A stretch of DNA of 64,000 bases. Source: Sinorhizobium psoraleae (GTDB taxonomy: Bacteria; Pseudomonadota; Alphaproteobacteria; Rhizobiales; Rhizobiaceae). The stretch covers positions 496,001 to 560,000 of the forward strand of contig NZ_JABEKV010000003.1 of NCBI RefSeq assembly GCF_013283645.1, in the 5' to 3' direction. Position 1 is the first letter of the stretch, and every line of letters begins with the position of its first letter. Both the position numbers and the translations under genes were made by a program. The notes under the pieces were generated by a model. The model did not search any database, had not been told where the DNA came from, and worked only from the letters and a program-made list of their open reading frames with translations. This document shows, in pieces, positions 54,571 to 63,504 of this stretch.

Positions 54571-56775
54571 TCATCCCGCTCGGGCGATGAAGGCTTCGAG
54601 TACGTCAGGGTCAATCGGCTTGTAGATGATCTCGATCTCAGCCGCGGCGCAGGCCTCGCGCACGCTCGGCGTCCGGTCGGCGGTGATGATCCTTGCAGGC
54701 CGGTCGCCGTGACGCATCTTCAGAGCCATCAAGGTTTCGATGCCCGTGAGTCCGTCGCCGAGCTGTTGGTCGACCAGATAAAGATCGGGCACAATGCCCA
54801 TCTCATCGACCAGTTCCAATGCCTCCTCGCCGCTCGCCACCTCCAGAACTGTGATGCGTCGTCGCTCCAGGAGCAGGCTTATCGCATGGCGCAGCTCCTC
54901 GTCGTTCTCGATGAGAAGTGCGATCCGATCGCCGCCGTCGCCTGACCATCCGTCCTCCACGGCGTCGCCACGATGGTAGCCGACGGCGGTGTGTGCGGCC
55001 GCCTGCTCCAGCTCGATCGCAAAACATGTGCCGCGGCCCGGCGTCGAGCGCAAAGCCAGTCGATGGTTGAGAAGCGCACAGGCGCGCTCGACGATGGCGA
55101 GGCCAAGTCCGAGGCCCTCGGAGGCGGATGCCGTGGCATTCAATCGGTGGAACTCGCGGAAGATCGCCCGCTGCTCCTCGGCGGGAATGCCGGGACCTGT
55201 GTCATGCACCTCGATGCGCACGCCGCCCGGTATGCGCCGCGGTCCCACGAGGACGCGGCCGGTGCGCGTGTAGCGGATCGCATTGCTGATCAGGTTTTGC
55301 AGGATCCGCCTCAGGTAGGCCGGATCGCTGTAAACCGTCAGCGTGCAAGGCAGCATGGCAAGTTTCAGACCCTTGCGCTCGGCCGTCGGCGCAAATTCGT
55401 CGGTGAGTTGGGCGATCAGCGGTGCAAGGCGCACAGGCGAAATCTCGACGACAGCCTCGTCCAGCCGCGAGATATCGAGCAGCGCTCCGAGGATCGCCTC
55501 GACGCTTGCTAGCGCCTTGTGGGCCTTGTCGAGTGTGCTGCCGGCGTGATCGTTCTCTGTCTCGTCGCGGGCCGAGGCTACGAAGAGCTTTGCGGCGGAG
55601 AGCGGCTGCAAGAGATCGTGGCTGGCGGCTGCGACGAAACGCGCGCGCGTGGAATTGGCCCGTTCCGCATCCGCCAGCGCGGCGCGCAAGTCTTCCGTAC
55701 GGGCCGCCACCCGCGCCTCCAGAGAAGCGTTGGCGCGCTGCATCGCCTGGATCGCCTGCCGTTCGCGCGTCACGTCGCTGAACGACATCACGAAGCCTCG
55801 ATCCGGCGTCTCCTCTGCAAACACGACGAGAATCATTCCCGAAGTGCGACGGATCTCCAGGAACAAGGGGGGCCGCGTTGTCGTTTGGGCTGCCCAGGCG
55901 GAAAGGGCCGAAGGAGCGAGGGCGCTGACCAGTTCGCTGTCGCGACGGATCCAGCGCTGCAGCGTGTCGAAGCCGGTGCCAGTGCGCAGGACGGTCACCG
56001 GAATATCGAGCAGCAGGCGGAGCCGCTCGTTCCAGCCGACCAGCCGACCGCCCGCGTCGAAGATGCAAATTCCCTGGTTGATATGTTCCAGCGTCGCACG
56101 GATTAGGCGGGCCTGATCGTCCAGCATCCTGCCGCGTTCCGTCCGCTCCATGCGAATGATCTCGGTGACATCCGTCTGGAGCACGACCGTACCGCCGTTG
56201 GAGGTGGGCTGTTCGCTCACCTGCAGCCAGCGGTCGCCGACGAGCGCCACCTGGAACACGCTGCGCGCGTGATGGCGCTGCATCCTCGTTGCCATCCAGC
56301 CAGCCGGTGCCTCGCCCTCCGGTAGGGCCAGAAAGCGCGACCGGCTGCAGGCTTCGATATAATCCGCAAACGGCAGCCCAGGATGAAGCACGGCTCGCAC
56401 GTCCTGAAGATCGCAGCAAAATCGGGAGTTGTACATCACCAGGATTTCGCCGGCATCGAAGAGGGCGAAACCTTCCTCCACCGCCTCGATGGCATCGGCC
56501 AGGTCGCGGCGAGCGCGCTCGGTCGCATGGTTGGCCTCAGCCAGCCGCGCATTCGTATCGTTGAGCACCTTCAGCGTCGCTTCGAGATCGGACGTGCGTT
56601 GCCGAACCCGCTCTTCCAGTTGGGCGGCGCGCTGGAACTGCTCATAGGCGATCCCGCGTTCGCCAGATGCCTGCTCGACCTGACGCATAAGCACTTCGGC
56701 GATGGTCAAAAGCTTCTCGGTGTTGCGTTCGGGATGGGCGTCGGGATCAATCAGCCAATCAGAGATGCGGGCCAT
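54571..56775 (-). CDS. PAS hybrid histidine kinase (NahK/ErcS'-like)
   Basis: 734 residues, no membrane helix. Coiled coil (about 35-95), two PAS domains (about 96-215 and 225-345), histidine kinase with the H box FVAAASHDLLQPLSAAKLF, N box ILQNLISNAIRYT, G boxes HDTGPGIP and GLGLGLAIVE, and a C-terminal receiver with LYLVDQQLGDGLTG. The SHDLLQPL form of the H box is typical of NahK and ErcS'. Its start overlaps the stop of the FIST gene, the known NosP-NahK pairing. It may relay to the LuxR regulator at 58038. Confidence 0.88.
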   Translation of the reverse strand: MARISDWLIDPDAHPERNTEKLLTIAEVLMRQVEQASGERGIAYEQFQRAAQLEERVRQRTSDLEATLKVLNDTNARLAEANHATERARRDLADAIEAVEEGFALFDAGEILVMYNSRFCCDLQDVRAVLHPGLPFADYIEACSRSRFLALPEGEAPAGWMATRMQRHHARSVFQVALVGDRWLQVSEQPTSNGGTVVLQTDVTEIIRMERTERGRMLDDQARLIRATLEHINQGICIFDAGGRLVGWNERLRLLLDIPVTVLRTGTGFDTLQRWIRRDSELVSALAPSALSAWAAQTTTRPPLFLEIRRTSGMILVVFAEETPDRGFVMSFSDVTRERQAIQAMQRANASLEARVAARTEDLRAALADAERANSTRARFVAAASHDLLQPLSAAKLFVASARDETENDHAGSTLDKAHKALASVEAILGALLDISRLDEAVVEISPVRLAPLIAQLTDEFAPTAERKGLKLAMLPCTLTVYSDPAYLRRILQNLISNAIRYTRTGRVLVGPRRIPGGVRIEVHDTGPGIPAEEQRAIFREFHRLNATASASEGLGLGLAIVERACALLNHRLALRSTPGRGTCFAIELEQAAAHTAVGYHRGDAVEDGWSGDGGDRIALLIENDEELRHAISLLLERRRITVLEVASGEEALELVDEMGIVPDLYLVDQQLGDGLTGIETLMALKMRHGDRPARIITADRTPSVREACAAAEIEIIYKPIDPDVLEAFIARAG

Positions 56776-57953
56776 TACGGAACCTTTTCGGGTAGCACAG
56801 TGCCTGGCGGATAGATGGCGACGCCGGTCATCGTCTGGTTCACGTGCATCGGTCCGAACTGCTCGCCATAGGTGCAGAAGCCAACAACGCCGTGGCGGCG
56901 CAAGAGCTCGGAGACGCGGCCAGCGATCTGCTTTTCCTCAGCCTCCAACCGGCGCAGGATGCAATCGAAGGCAAGGATCGCTGTCGGACGCTCGGGCAAG
57001 GAAAGGCGAGTGAGCTCGCGGTTGAGCTGACCGACCATGTCACCGGGTTCGGTGATCGTCAGCACCACGCCTTCGTCGATCGCCGAGAAGAAAACAAGGT
57101 CGCCGTTTTCCATGACCTGACGGATGGCGCGCACGTGATGTCGCATTCCCATGCGGACCGCGACCGGATGGGCGGCGAACGTAAAGGTGCTGAGCTGCTC
57201 GGGATCCATGTCGACGAGGCGCGCGTATTCTCGTGCGGCGGGCTCGGCGTTGATCTGGCGGACGATGCGGTGGCCGGGATCGGCCTCGGTGACCACCATG
57301 CGTTTTTCTGTCGGCACGAGGTGATCGAAATTGAAGACGCGGATCGGACACTCCGTGCGCACCAGCGCCAGCACGGCCGCGTTCTCTTTCACCCGGTGGC
57401 CCTCGAGCACGAAGGTCTGGGCAAAGCGTGTCCCGTCGCCGGCCGAGCCGCCGAGCATCGGTGTTGCTCCCATGCCAGCCGCAAGTGCCGAGGTCAGTTC
57501 GTCTTCCTTCTGCGAAAGCCCATCCACCAGGAGGATGGCAAACTCGTGTGCAAGCTCGGGATAGCGCTGAGCCATCGCCGTGCGCGTTCGGACAAGGGCG
57601 GCGGCGAGAGCGGGCGGGTCGAGCCGCATCAGGTCGGGGATCGTCAGCGTTTCGACGCGGAAGTACTCTGCGGGCAGGGCAATCGCGACGATGGAGTCCT
57701 CGTTGTAGCCGGCGTCGGAAATCTCGCCTGCGGTGGTGCAGCCAACGATCGGGATGTCACCGAAGACCCGCACTGCCTCGCCGGGCAGATGCTCCAGGTC
57801 GCCCGCCGGCGAAACGAAAAGCATGATTAGCGAAAAAGGCCCCGGCCCCAGTTGCCGTGCCAGTGTCTCCAAGGCGTTCGGATCGCGCGCCGAAACGCTG
57901 CCGCGCGGGACAATCGCCTCGCACGCGAAGCCGCTCCCACCGAATATTCTCAT
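56775..57953 (-). CDS. FIST-domain sensor (NosP-like)
   Basis: 392 residues with FIST N-terminal (GPFSLIMLFVSPAGDLEHL, VGCTTAGEIS) and C-terminal parts (VRVFNFDHLVPTEKRM, GVVGFCTYGEQFGP). FIST proteins coded directly before NahK-type kinases are NosP, heme proteins that sense nitric oxide. It lies between the kinase and the LuxR-type regulator. Whether it binds heme cannot be seen from sequence alone. In alcohol-oxidising pseudomonads the same pair sits by the exa/erc genes. Confidence 0.85.
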   Translation of the reverse strand: MRIFGGSGFACEAIVPRGSVSARDPNALETLARQLGPGPFSLIMLFVSPAGDLEHLPGEAVRVFGDIPIVGCTTAGEISDAGYNEDSIVAIALPAEYFRVETLTIPDLMRLDPPALAAALVRTRTAMAQRYPELAHEFAILLVDGLSQKEDELTSALAAGMGATPMLGGSAGDGTRFAQTFVLEGHRVKENAAVLALVRTECPIRVFNFDHLVPTEKRMVVTEADPGHRIVRQINAEPAAREYARLVDMDPEQLSTFTFAAHPVAVRMGMRHHVRAIRQVMENGDLVFFSAIDEGVVLTITEPGDMVGQLNRELTRLSLPERPTAILAFDCILRRLEAEEKQIAGRVSELLRRHGVVGFCTYGEQFGPMHVNQTMTGVAIYPPGTVLPEKVP

Positions 57954-58037
57954 TCCCTCTTCCTCCCGAAACTACAGTAAAACCGTAATCGGTCTGGAAT
58001 CCAGTGACCTTTGGAGGGCCACCGCAGGTCGCGGGCG

Positions 58038-58757
58038 TCATTCCTCCGGCGTTAATGCCGTGAAGCGAGCCTCCTGTGCGAACAATACCGCCTGCATCCG
58101 CGTCTGGACGCCGAGCTTGCGCATGATCGCAGTGACATGCGCCTTCACCGTGGTTTCGGCGATGGAAAGCTCATAGGCGATCTGCTTGTTCATCAGGCCG
58201 GCGCAGACGAGCTGCAGGATCTTCGCCTGTTGGCGCGTCAGCAGCCCCAGCCTGGCAATTGCTTCGTCGGACAAGGAAGGGCTGCCCGGCTCCAGCGCCA
58301 TCTGTGGCGCATAGATTTCGCCCCGAGCGATCGCCGCGAAGGCGGCACGAAACTCGTCTCGAACCGCATGCTTTGGCACGAAGCCATTGATCCCGGCCTT
58401 GAGCAAGGCCCGGATGATCTTCAATTCGTCCAGCGACGAGACAACGACGATTGGGACCCCGGGGACCGCCTGTCTCAGGCGGACGACGCCGTCGAGTCCA
58501 TTGACGTCCGGCAGATTGAGATCGAGCACCACGACATCCGGCGGCGTATCGCCGTCAAGCCGTGCAAGGGCGGCTTCAAGCGTTCCTACGGAATCGGTGG
58601 ATTCGATGCCGACAAGACCGGTCAATGTCATCGCCAGGGCATCACAGAACAAGGGGTGATCGTCCACGATCAGCGCCGATCGCAACTCGATGGGCTTAAG
58701 TAGAGGCGGCACCAGATTCGGACGCGGTCCATGGAAGGAGTTGCGGATGATGATCAT
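58038..58757 (-). CDS. LuxR-type response regulator of the alcohol oxidation locus
   Basis: 239 residues. Receiver: IVDDHPLFCDAL, phospho-Asp in VVLDLNLPDVNG, Lys in FVPKHAV. HTH: LTRQQAKILQLVCAGLMNKQ followed by IAETTVKAHV. It resembles the AgmR/ExaE/ErbR group that turns on PQQ alcohol dehydrogenase genes. It is the likely binder of the CCTAGGTCGTATT boxes before the xox units and the likely target of the hybrid kinase; both are inferred from position. xoxF begins upstream on the same strand. Confidence 0.85.
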   Translation of the reverse strand: MIIIRNSFHGPRPNLVPPLLKPIELRSALIVDDHPLFCDALAMTLTGLVGIESTDSVGTLEAALARLDGDTPPDVVVLDLNLPDVNGLDGVVRLRQAVPGVPIVVVSSLDELKIIRALLKAGINGFVPKHAVRDEFRAAFAAIARGEIYAPQMALEPGSPSLSDEAIARLGLLTRQQAKILQLVCAGLMNKQIAYELSIAETTVKAHVTAIMRKLGVQTRMQAVLFAQEARFTALTPEE

Positions 58758-58800
58758 GTGCGCGCGCTCCGCATTATTCTGCCGTAGTCACGGCGTTCGA

Positions 58801-58825
58801 GGGCCGGGCTGCCAAAGCCCGGCCC
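58801..58825 (-). terminator. Hairpin after xoxF
   Basis: GGGCCGGGCT (58801-58810) and AGCCCGGCCC (58816-58825) form a perfect 10-bp GC-rich stem with a 5-base loop, eight bases beyond the xoxF stop. No T-run follows, so it may end or stabilise the xoxF message. Confidence 0.6.
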
Positions 58826-58832
58826 CTTGTGC

Positions 58833-60599
58833 CTATTGTGCCAAAGCCAACTGTTTTGGCAAACGGAAGGTCCACACCATTCCACCCTGGTTGAGGTAAT
58901 TGACCTTCTTGGCGACTTCGCCGCCCCAGAGCGGAACGGCACCGCCCCAGCCGGAAATGACCGACACATATTGCTCTCCGTCCTGCTCCCAGGTGACGGG
59001 CTGGCCGACGACTCCGGAACCGGTCTGGAACGTCCAGAGGACCTCGCCGGTCTCATCGTCGAGAGCCTTGAACTCACCCTCGGGCGTCCCGACGAAGACA
59101 AGGCCGCCTGCCGTTGCCATCACCCCGCCCCAGAGCGGAGCGCTATTTTTGTATTCCCACTTGATCTCACCGCTGTCGGGGTCGATCGCTTTCAGCGAGC
59201 CTATATAGTCCTCGAAAAGCGGCTTGATGGTGAAGCCGGCACCGAGATAGGCCGCGCCCTTTTTATAGGAGATCGGCTCGTTCCAGATGTCCATGCCCCA
59301 TTCGTTCGAGGGCACATAGAAAAGTTCGGTCTTCTGGCTGTAGGCCATCGGCATCCAGTTCTTGCCACCGAGGAACGATGGGACCGCGAAGACCTGCTGA
59401 CCCTTACCGCCGTCGGCCGCCGCAGTGGGATCTCCAGGACGGTTTTCCTCCACATAAATCGGACGACCGTTCTTATCGATGCCCTTGGCCCAGGTTATGT
59501 TCTTGACGAAGGGATAGGCGGTGACGAACTTCCCGTCCTCGCGATCGAGAATATAGAAGAAGCCGTTTCGGTCGGCGGTTGCGAACCGCTTCTTGCCATC
59601 CTTGGAGACGAAGGGAACGACCTCGTTGACGCCGTCAAAGTCCCATCCTTCCCGAGGCGTTGTCTGGAAGTGCCACTTGATCTCGCCATTCTCGGGATTA
59701 ATGCCGAGGCGGCTCGCGGCATAGAGATTGTCGCCCTTGTTACCCTCGACCGGCTTGCCGGCGCCACGCAGGTGGCTGTTCCAGGGGGCGGGGTTGCCGG
59801 CGCCGAAGACAAGCGTGTCGGTATCGGCGTCGTAGGAACCACCGAGCCAGGTGGCACCGCCGCCGGTCTTCCAAATGTCGCCGGGCCAGGTCGCGTTCAG
59901 CGTCCCGGTCATGGTGCTTTCCTTGCCCTTGTAGGTGCCCATGTGCCCTTCTATGACGGGCCGAGTCCAGACAAGCTCGCCTGTCTTGGCGTCGCGCGCC
60001 TGCACCTCGCCGACGACGCCGAACTCGCCGCCGGAATTGCCGGTAATGACGAGGCCGTTCACGATCAGCGGCGCGGCGGTGTAGCTGTAGCCCTCCTTGT
60101 AATTGGCGATCTTCTTGTTCCAGACCACATCGCCCGTCTTGCGGTTCAGTGCGACGAGGCGGGCGTCCAGCGTTCCGAGGTAGATATTGTCGCCATAGAT
60201 TGCAGCACCCCGGTTCACCACGTCGCAGCAGGGAAGGATGCCTTCCGGTAGGCGGGCGTCGAACTGCCAGAGCTCCTTACCGGTCTTGATATCGATGGCG
60301 AAAAGGCGGCTGTAGGAGGCGGTGATATACATGATCCCGTCATAGACGATCGGCTGGCTTTCCTGCCCCCGCTGTTTTTCGCCGCCGAGGCTGAATGCCC
60401 AAGCGGGCACAAGGTTCTTGACGTTGGTCTTGTTGAGCGTCTCGAGCGGGGAGAAGCGCTGCAGACCCCTCCCCATGCCGTTCGTCAGCACATCGCCGAC
60501 CGTAGTGGCGTCCTTGGCGAGGTCTTCCTCCGTCACCTCCGCCTGGGCCAGTCCCGCCAGTGACAGGACCGTCACGGCAGCCAGCATCAATCTGTTCAT
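58833..60599 (-). CDS. xoxF: Lanthanide-type PQQ methanol dehydrogenase XoxF
   Basis: 588 residues from ATG 60599 with GGAG upstream; signal peptide cut near LAQAEV. Eight-bladed PQQ propeller with the vicinal disulfide Cys pair LPCCDV (124-125), Glu in GGEFGVVG and Asn in AGNPAPWN. The catalytic region reads WDFDGVNE: Asp320 and the additional Asp322, the residue that marks lanthanide-dependent XoxF rather than calcium MxaF. It oxidises methanol (or other short alcohols) in the periplasm and passes electrons to the cytochrome c coded 9 kb away. PQQ must be made from another locus, since pqqB-E here is broken. Confidence 0.95.
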   Translation of the reverse strand: MNRLMLAAVTVLSLAGLAQAEVTEEDLAKDATTVGDVLTNGMGRGLQRFSPLETLNKTNVKNLVPAWAFSLGGEKQRGQESQPIVYDGIMYITASYSRLFAIDIKTGKELWQFDARLPEGILPCCDVVNRGAAIYGDNIYLGTLDARLVALNRKTGDVVWNKKIANYKEGYSYTAAPLIVNGLVITGNSGGEFGVVGEVQARDAKTGELVWTRPVIEGHMGTYKGKESTMTGTLNATWPGDIWKTGGGATWLGGSYDADTDTLVFGAGNPAPWNSHLRGAGKPVEGNKGDNLYAASRLGINPENGEIKWHFQTTPREGWDFDGVNEVVPFVSKDGKKRFATADRNGFFYILDREDGKFVTAYPFVKNITWAKGIDKNGRPIYVEENRPGDPTAAADGGKGQQVFAVPSFLGGKNWMPMAYSQKTELFYVPSNEWGMDIWNEPISYKKGAAYLGAGFTIKPLFEDYIGSLKAIDPDSGEIKWEYKNSAPLWGGVMATAGGLVFVGTPEGEFKALDDETGEVLWTFQTGSGVVGQPVTWEQDGEQYVSVISGWGGAVPLWGGEVAKKVNYLNQGGMVWTFRLPKQLALAQ

Positions 60600-60603
60600 A
60601 TCG

Positions 60604-61096
60604 ATCTCCTTCCCTCGCAATCGGTCGCGTAAGCCGCAACCGTCTAGCGGCATCGATCATCCTCCCACGACAAAGCCGTGGGCTATTGCACCTTGGTCGT
60701 AGTGTCGGCGGCCCTTGTGGCTCCGCGCGTTACCCATGGCGGGCCCGATGTCGATTGTCCCTAGGTCGTATTGCGGAGATCTGCGCGGTCGTTACCATTT
60801 GCTTACGGAAGTAGGTTCGATCTCAGAAGGCGACCAGCCAAGAGCTTTTCGTTACGGCTTCGGGTAAGGAGTGCGTTACCAGCCAATGACGGTCTGCGAT
60901 CGGCAACTTTCGTCCAGGAAACGATTTGCCAATCCCGGCGACGGCGCCGCCGGGTCTTGCCGGAGCGGAGAAAGCCGTTCCGGCCTCTCACCCAAGCAGC
61001 GCTCTTTGCGAGCAAAGCTTGTTTCGTGTTCGATCCAGATGCAAGGGCGCCTGCAAATGCGGGAGCGAGCACACCAATCGGACGAATGGAGGAAAC
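60604..61096. other. Intergenic region xoxF-pqqA
   Basis: About 490 bases that separate the divergent xoxF and pqqA. Apart from the two operator boxes nothing else is recognisable; the frames here are shadows. Promoters for both genes must lie inside. Confidence 0.45.
60690..60772 (-). promoter_or_regulatory. Two direct operator boxes upstream of xoxF
   Basis: CCCTAGGTCGTATT (60759-60772) keeps the core of the boxes at 49890-49937; ACCTTGGTCGTAGT (60690-60703) is a weaker copy in the same orientation. They lie 91 and 160 bases before the xoxF ATG. They are candidates for the LuxR regulator coded downstream. Confidence 0.6.
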
Positions 61097-61192
61097 ATGT
61101 CCTGGCATAAACCAAAATTCATTGAAGTCAGCTGCGCGATGGAAATCACCCGCTACGCTCCTGCGGACGGAGATGAGCCCATCCTCTTCTGA
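61097..61192 (+). CDS. pqqA: PqqA precursor peptide of PQQ
   Basis: 31 residues, GGAGGAAAC before the ATG. It carries the conserved Glu and Tyr that are joined to form PQQ in the pattern EVSCAMEITRYAPAD. PqqE and other enzymes cut out this pair. The peptide looks intact, but the processing genes following it are deleted, so it can serve only if another pqq locus supplies the enzymes. Confidence 0.92.
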   Translation: MSWHKPKFIEVSCAMEITRYAPADGDEPILF

Positions 61193-61240
61193 CGCTCCGC
61201 CGCACGATGGTCGGCTCACAACGCGTCTCGGGATAGACCA

Positions 61241-62158
61241 GTGAATGAAGCGTCCGATCTTCGTCTTGTCGTCTTGGGGGCCGCCGCCGGCGGCGGTCTC
61301 CCGCAATGGAATTGCGGCTGTTTGAATTGCACGATGGCGCGCGATCCTGCCTCCGCCGTCAGGCCGCAGACCCAATCGTCGCTGGCCGTCAGCCTCGACG
61401 GCGAGGCCTGGGCCGTCTAGGGCGTTTCGCCCGAAAGCGCCGACCGGATCGGCGGCTACAGCGGCGGATATGAAAGAAAGATCGCGATCGCGGGCTGGGT
61501 GGCGGATGCCGGGATCCCGCTGACGCTCAATGCCGTCTGCCACAGGCAGAACATGGGCGAGATCGAGGCCATGATCGAACTGGCGATACGGCTGAAGGCG
61601 CGCCGTATCGAAGTCGCAACGGTGCAGTTTCACGGCTGGGCCGAGCGCAACAAGGCGGCGCTCATGCCGACGCGCGAACAGGTCGAACAGGCGACGCAAA
61701 CGGTCGCGGCGGCGCGCGAAAGATATCAGGGCATCTTGGTGATCGACTATGTGCCGGCCGACTACTACTCCAGCTATCCAAAGGCCTGCATGGGCGGCTG
61801 GGGCCGTGTCGGCCTGAACGTCACACCTTCGGGGCGCGTGCTTCCGTGCCATGCCGCGGAAACGATCCCGAGCCTGTCTTTCGAGAATGTGCGCGAAGCC
61901 GCGCTCGCCACGATCTGGTACGAAAGTGACGCGTTCAACGCCCATCGCGGCGAGGACTGGATGCCGGACCTGTGCCGGAGCTGCGAGCGAAAGAAGCTGG
62001 ATTTCGGCGGCTGCCGTTGCCAGGCCATGGCGCTTGCCGGCGTCGCCAGCGCAACCGATCCGGTTTGCATCCGCTCGCAGCTTCGCGATCGCCTGACGCG
62101 GGACACGGAACGGCTTTCGGCGATGTCGTCGGCCACGTTGAGCTACCGCGGACGGTAG
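61241..62158 (+). pseudogene. pqqB'-'pqqE deletion relic
   Basis: From GTG 61241 the frame reads as PqqB (LVVLGAAAGGGLPQWNCGC, then QSSLAVSLDGEAWAV) and meets TAG at 61418. Immediately after, in the same frame, the sequence is the C-terminal part of PqqE (SADRIGGYSGGYERKIAIAG, VCHRQNMGEIEAMIELA, and the SPASM Cys ending CMGG, LPCHAAET, LCRSCERK). The rest of pqqB, all of pqqC and pqqD and the radical-SAM CxxxCxxC half of pqqE are absent, a single deletion of probably well over 2 kb. Neither part can work. Confidence 0.85.
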
Positions 62159-62496
62159 AGCCACTCAGGCCTGGTATAGGCACCTGTTTCGCCGCCGGCA
62201 AAGGTGCTGGCCCGTCGGCAAACCAAGCGAACATAACCGCCAGAACGACTACGGCATATCCCATATGCCTTGGACCGCGAGCGGGCGAAAGCCGCGTCTT
62301 GCCCTTGCGACTCTCAGCTCTCCTTGTTGGAAGACACTCGCATCTTGGTGTCGCAGCACGGTTTAGCCCGGCTGACACCATCGACTTTTGACATAACGCA
62401 AATTTGGAAAGGTGACTTTTCCGCACGCACAACCGCTCGCGGCGGTTTGAGTTCCAGCACCCACAGCAACTGCGTGCCTCCTGCGGGTGGCAGCGC
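62159..62496. other. Gene-free stretch after the pqq relic
   Basis: No intact frame on either strand and no recognised element. It separates the convergent pqqE relic and the ferritin-like gene. Confidence 0.4.
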
Positions 62497-63327
62497 CTAC
62501 TGCTCCCGTGCTGCATAGAGGCAGCGAATGACCTCGCTGGCGAACGTCTGCATCCGCGCCCTCACCGGCTCCGTGCGTTCGCGCTCCGCAAGGTCCAGAT
62601 AACAATCGAGCAGGAATTCGCAAAGCGGGACAATACGTCCGGTCACGTTCTTCGGAACGTGCTGCAAGAGAAGCGTTTCCGCGGGTGGCACCACTCTCAG
62701 AGCGCTTGCCCGCTCCAGCGCCTCGTTCGCGAAGCCGCGCAATCGCTCCGCACGCTCACCAAATGCCGGCGCTGGGACGTGAGACAACAGTTTCGAAAGC
62801 CGCTCTTCGAATGCCGGCAAGTCGCCCTTCATGGAGTCGGAATCGGCGCGGCGCATTTCATGAAATGCCATCCGCCGCTCGCGGCGCAGCGTCGCCACGT
62901 GGCTGAGTTCCTCGCTTGCCATTCGTTCGGCCGCCTGTCTGATTTCCTCGGAAGGTGCATGCGCCGCCGCATAGGTCCAAAACACAAAGGCTCGTTCCTC
63001 GTTGCGCACGGCAATGGAGAAGGCGCGGTACGAGGTCAGTAGCTCGGGAGCAACAACGCCCGCTCCTTCGTCGTCGAAGAGCGGCTTGGCCAGGGTGATG
63101 GGCTCCGGCGTCCTGTCACCGAGCCATTGGTCCACCTTGCCAATGTGTCCCCTTTCTTCCGCGATTAGACGCTCGAAGACCGCGGCAAGATCGGGGCGGT
63201 TTTCCGCCCGCATGCGGGCTGCGAGCGAAACGTAGCCGTCGATCGCCTCTTGTTCCATGGCCCACGCGAAGGCGAGCAATTCGTCCATCGACGCCATTGC
63301 CCATGGTTCCGTCTTCTTCTCCGGCAT
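62497..63327 (-). CDS. Ferritin-like / rubrerythrin-type di-iron protein
   Basis: 276 residues, no signal. Two ferritin-like helical pairs carry the di-iron Glu and His ligands: EQEAIDGYV and EERGHIGKVD, then NEERAFVFW and SEELSHVATL. The C-terminal ~110 residues are helical and have no match I know; no rubredoxin CxxC knuckle is present, so it is erythrin-like. Such proteins protect against peroxide or store iron. It is divergent from nosR, 177 bases away. GGGAGAGC lies before the ATG. Confidence 0.75.
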   Translation of the reverse strand: MPEKKTEPWAMASMDELLAFAWAMEQEAIDGYVSLAARMRAENRPDLAAVFERLIAEERGHIGKVDQWLGDRTPEPITLAKPLFDDEGAGVVAPELLTSYRAFSIAVRNEERAFVFWTYAAAHAPSEEIRQAAERMASEELSHVATLRRERRMAFHEMRRADSDSMKGDLPAFEERLSKLLSHVPAPAFGERAERLRGFANEALERASALRVVPPAETLLLQHVPKNVTGRIVPLCEFLLDCYLDLAERERTEPVRARMQTFASEVIRCLYAAREQ

Positions 63328-63402
63328 CTTCTGCTCTCCCGGCTGGCGCGCGAAACGATTCCTCTAACAGGGGCAGACTGGCCCGAAACGAATTGGATGG
63401 GG

Positions 63403-63416
63403 TTGATTTGGCGCAA
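63403..63416 (+). promoter_or_regulatory. FNR/NnrR-type box upstream of nosR
   Basis: TTGATTTGGCGCAA has the TTG-N8-CAA form of FNR/NnrR boxes, with a perfect left half TTGAT. Centred about 95 bases before the ATG at 63505, it would place a class II start of transcription near 63451. This suits control of nos genes by low oxygen or nitric oxide. Confidence 0.5.
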
Positions 63417-63504
63417 AGAAGTTCCTTCTCGGTCATGTCAGATGGACGCGATGCAGTGGGCGCCTACGGCCCAGAAATCGATGTGCCAGACAGCGATCAG
63501 TCAA

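Noticed and set aside
60803-62164. 453-codon minus-strand frame across the pqqA and pqqE region
   Set aside because: It is the shadow of the pqqB'-'pqqE relic and covers pqqA; composition is Arg/Ala-rich without motif. The plus-strand frames match known PQQ proteins.
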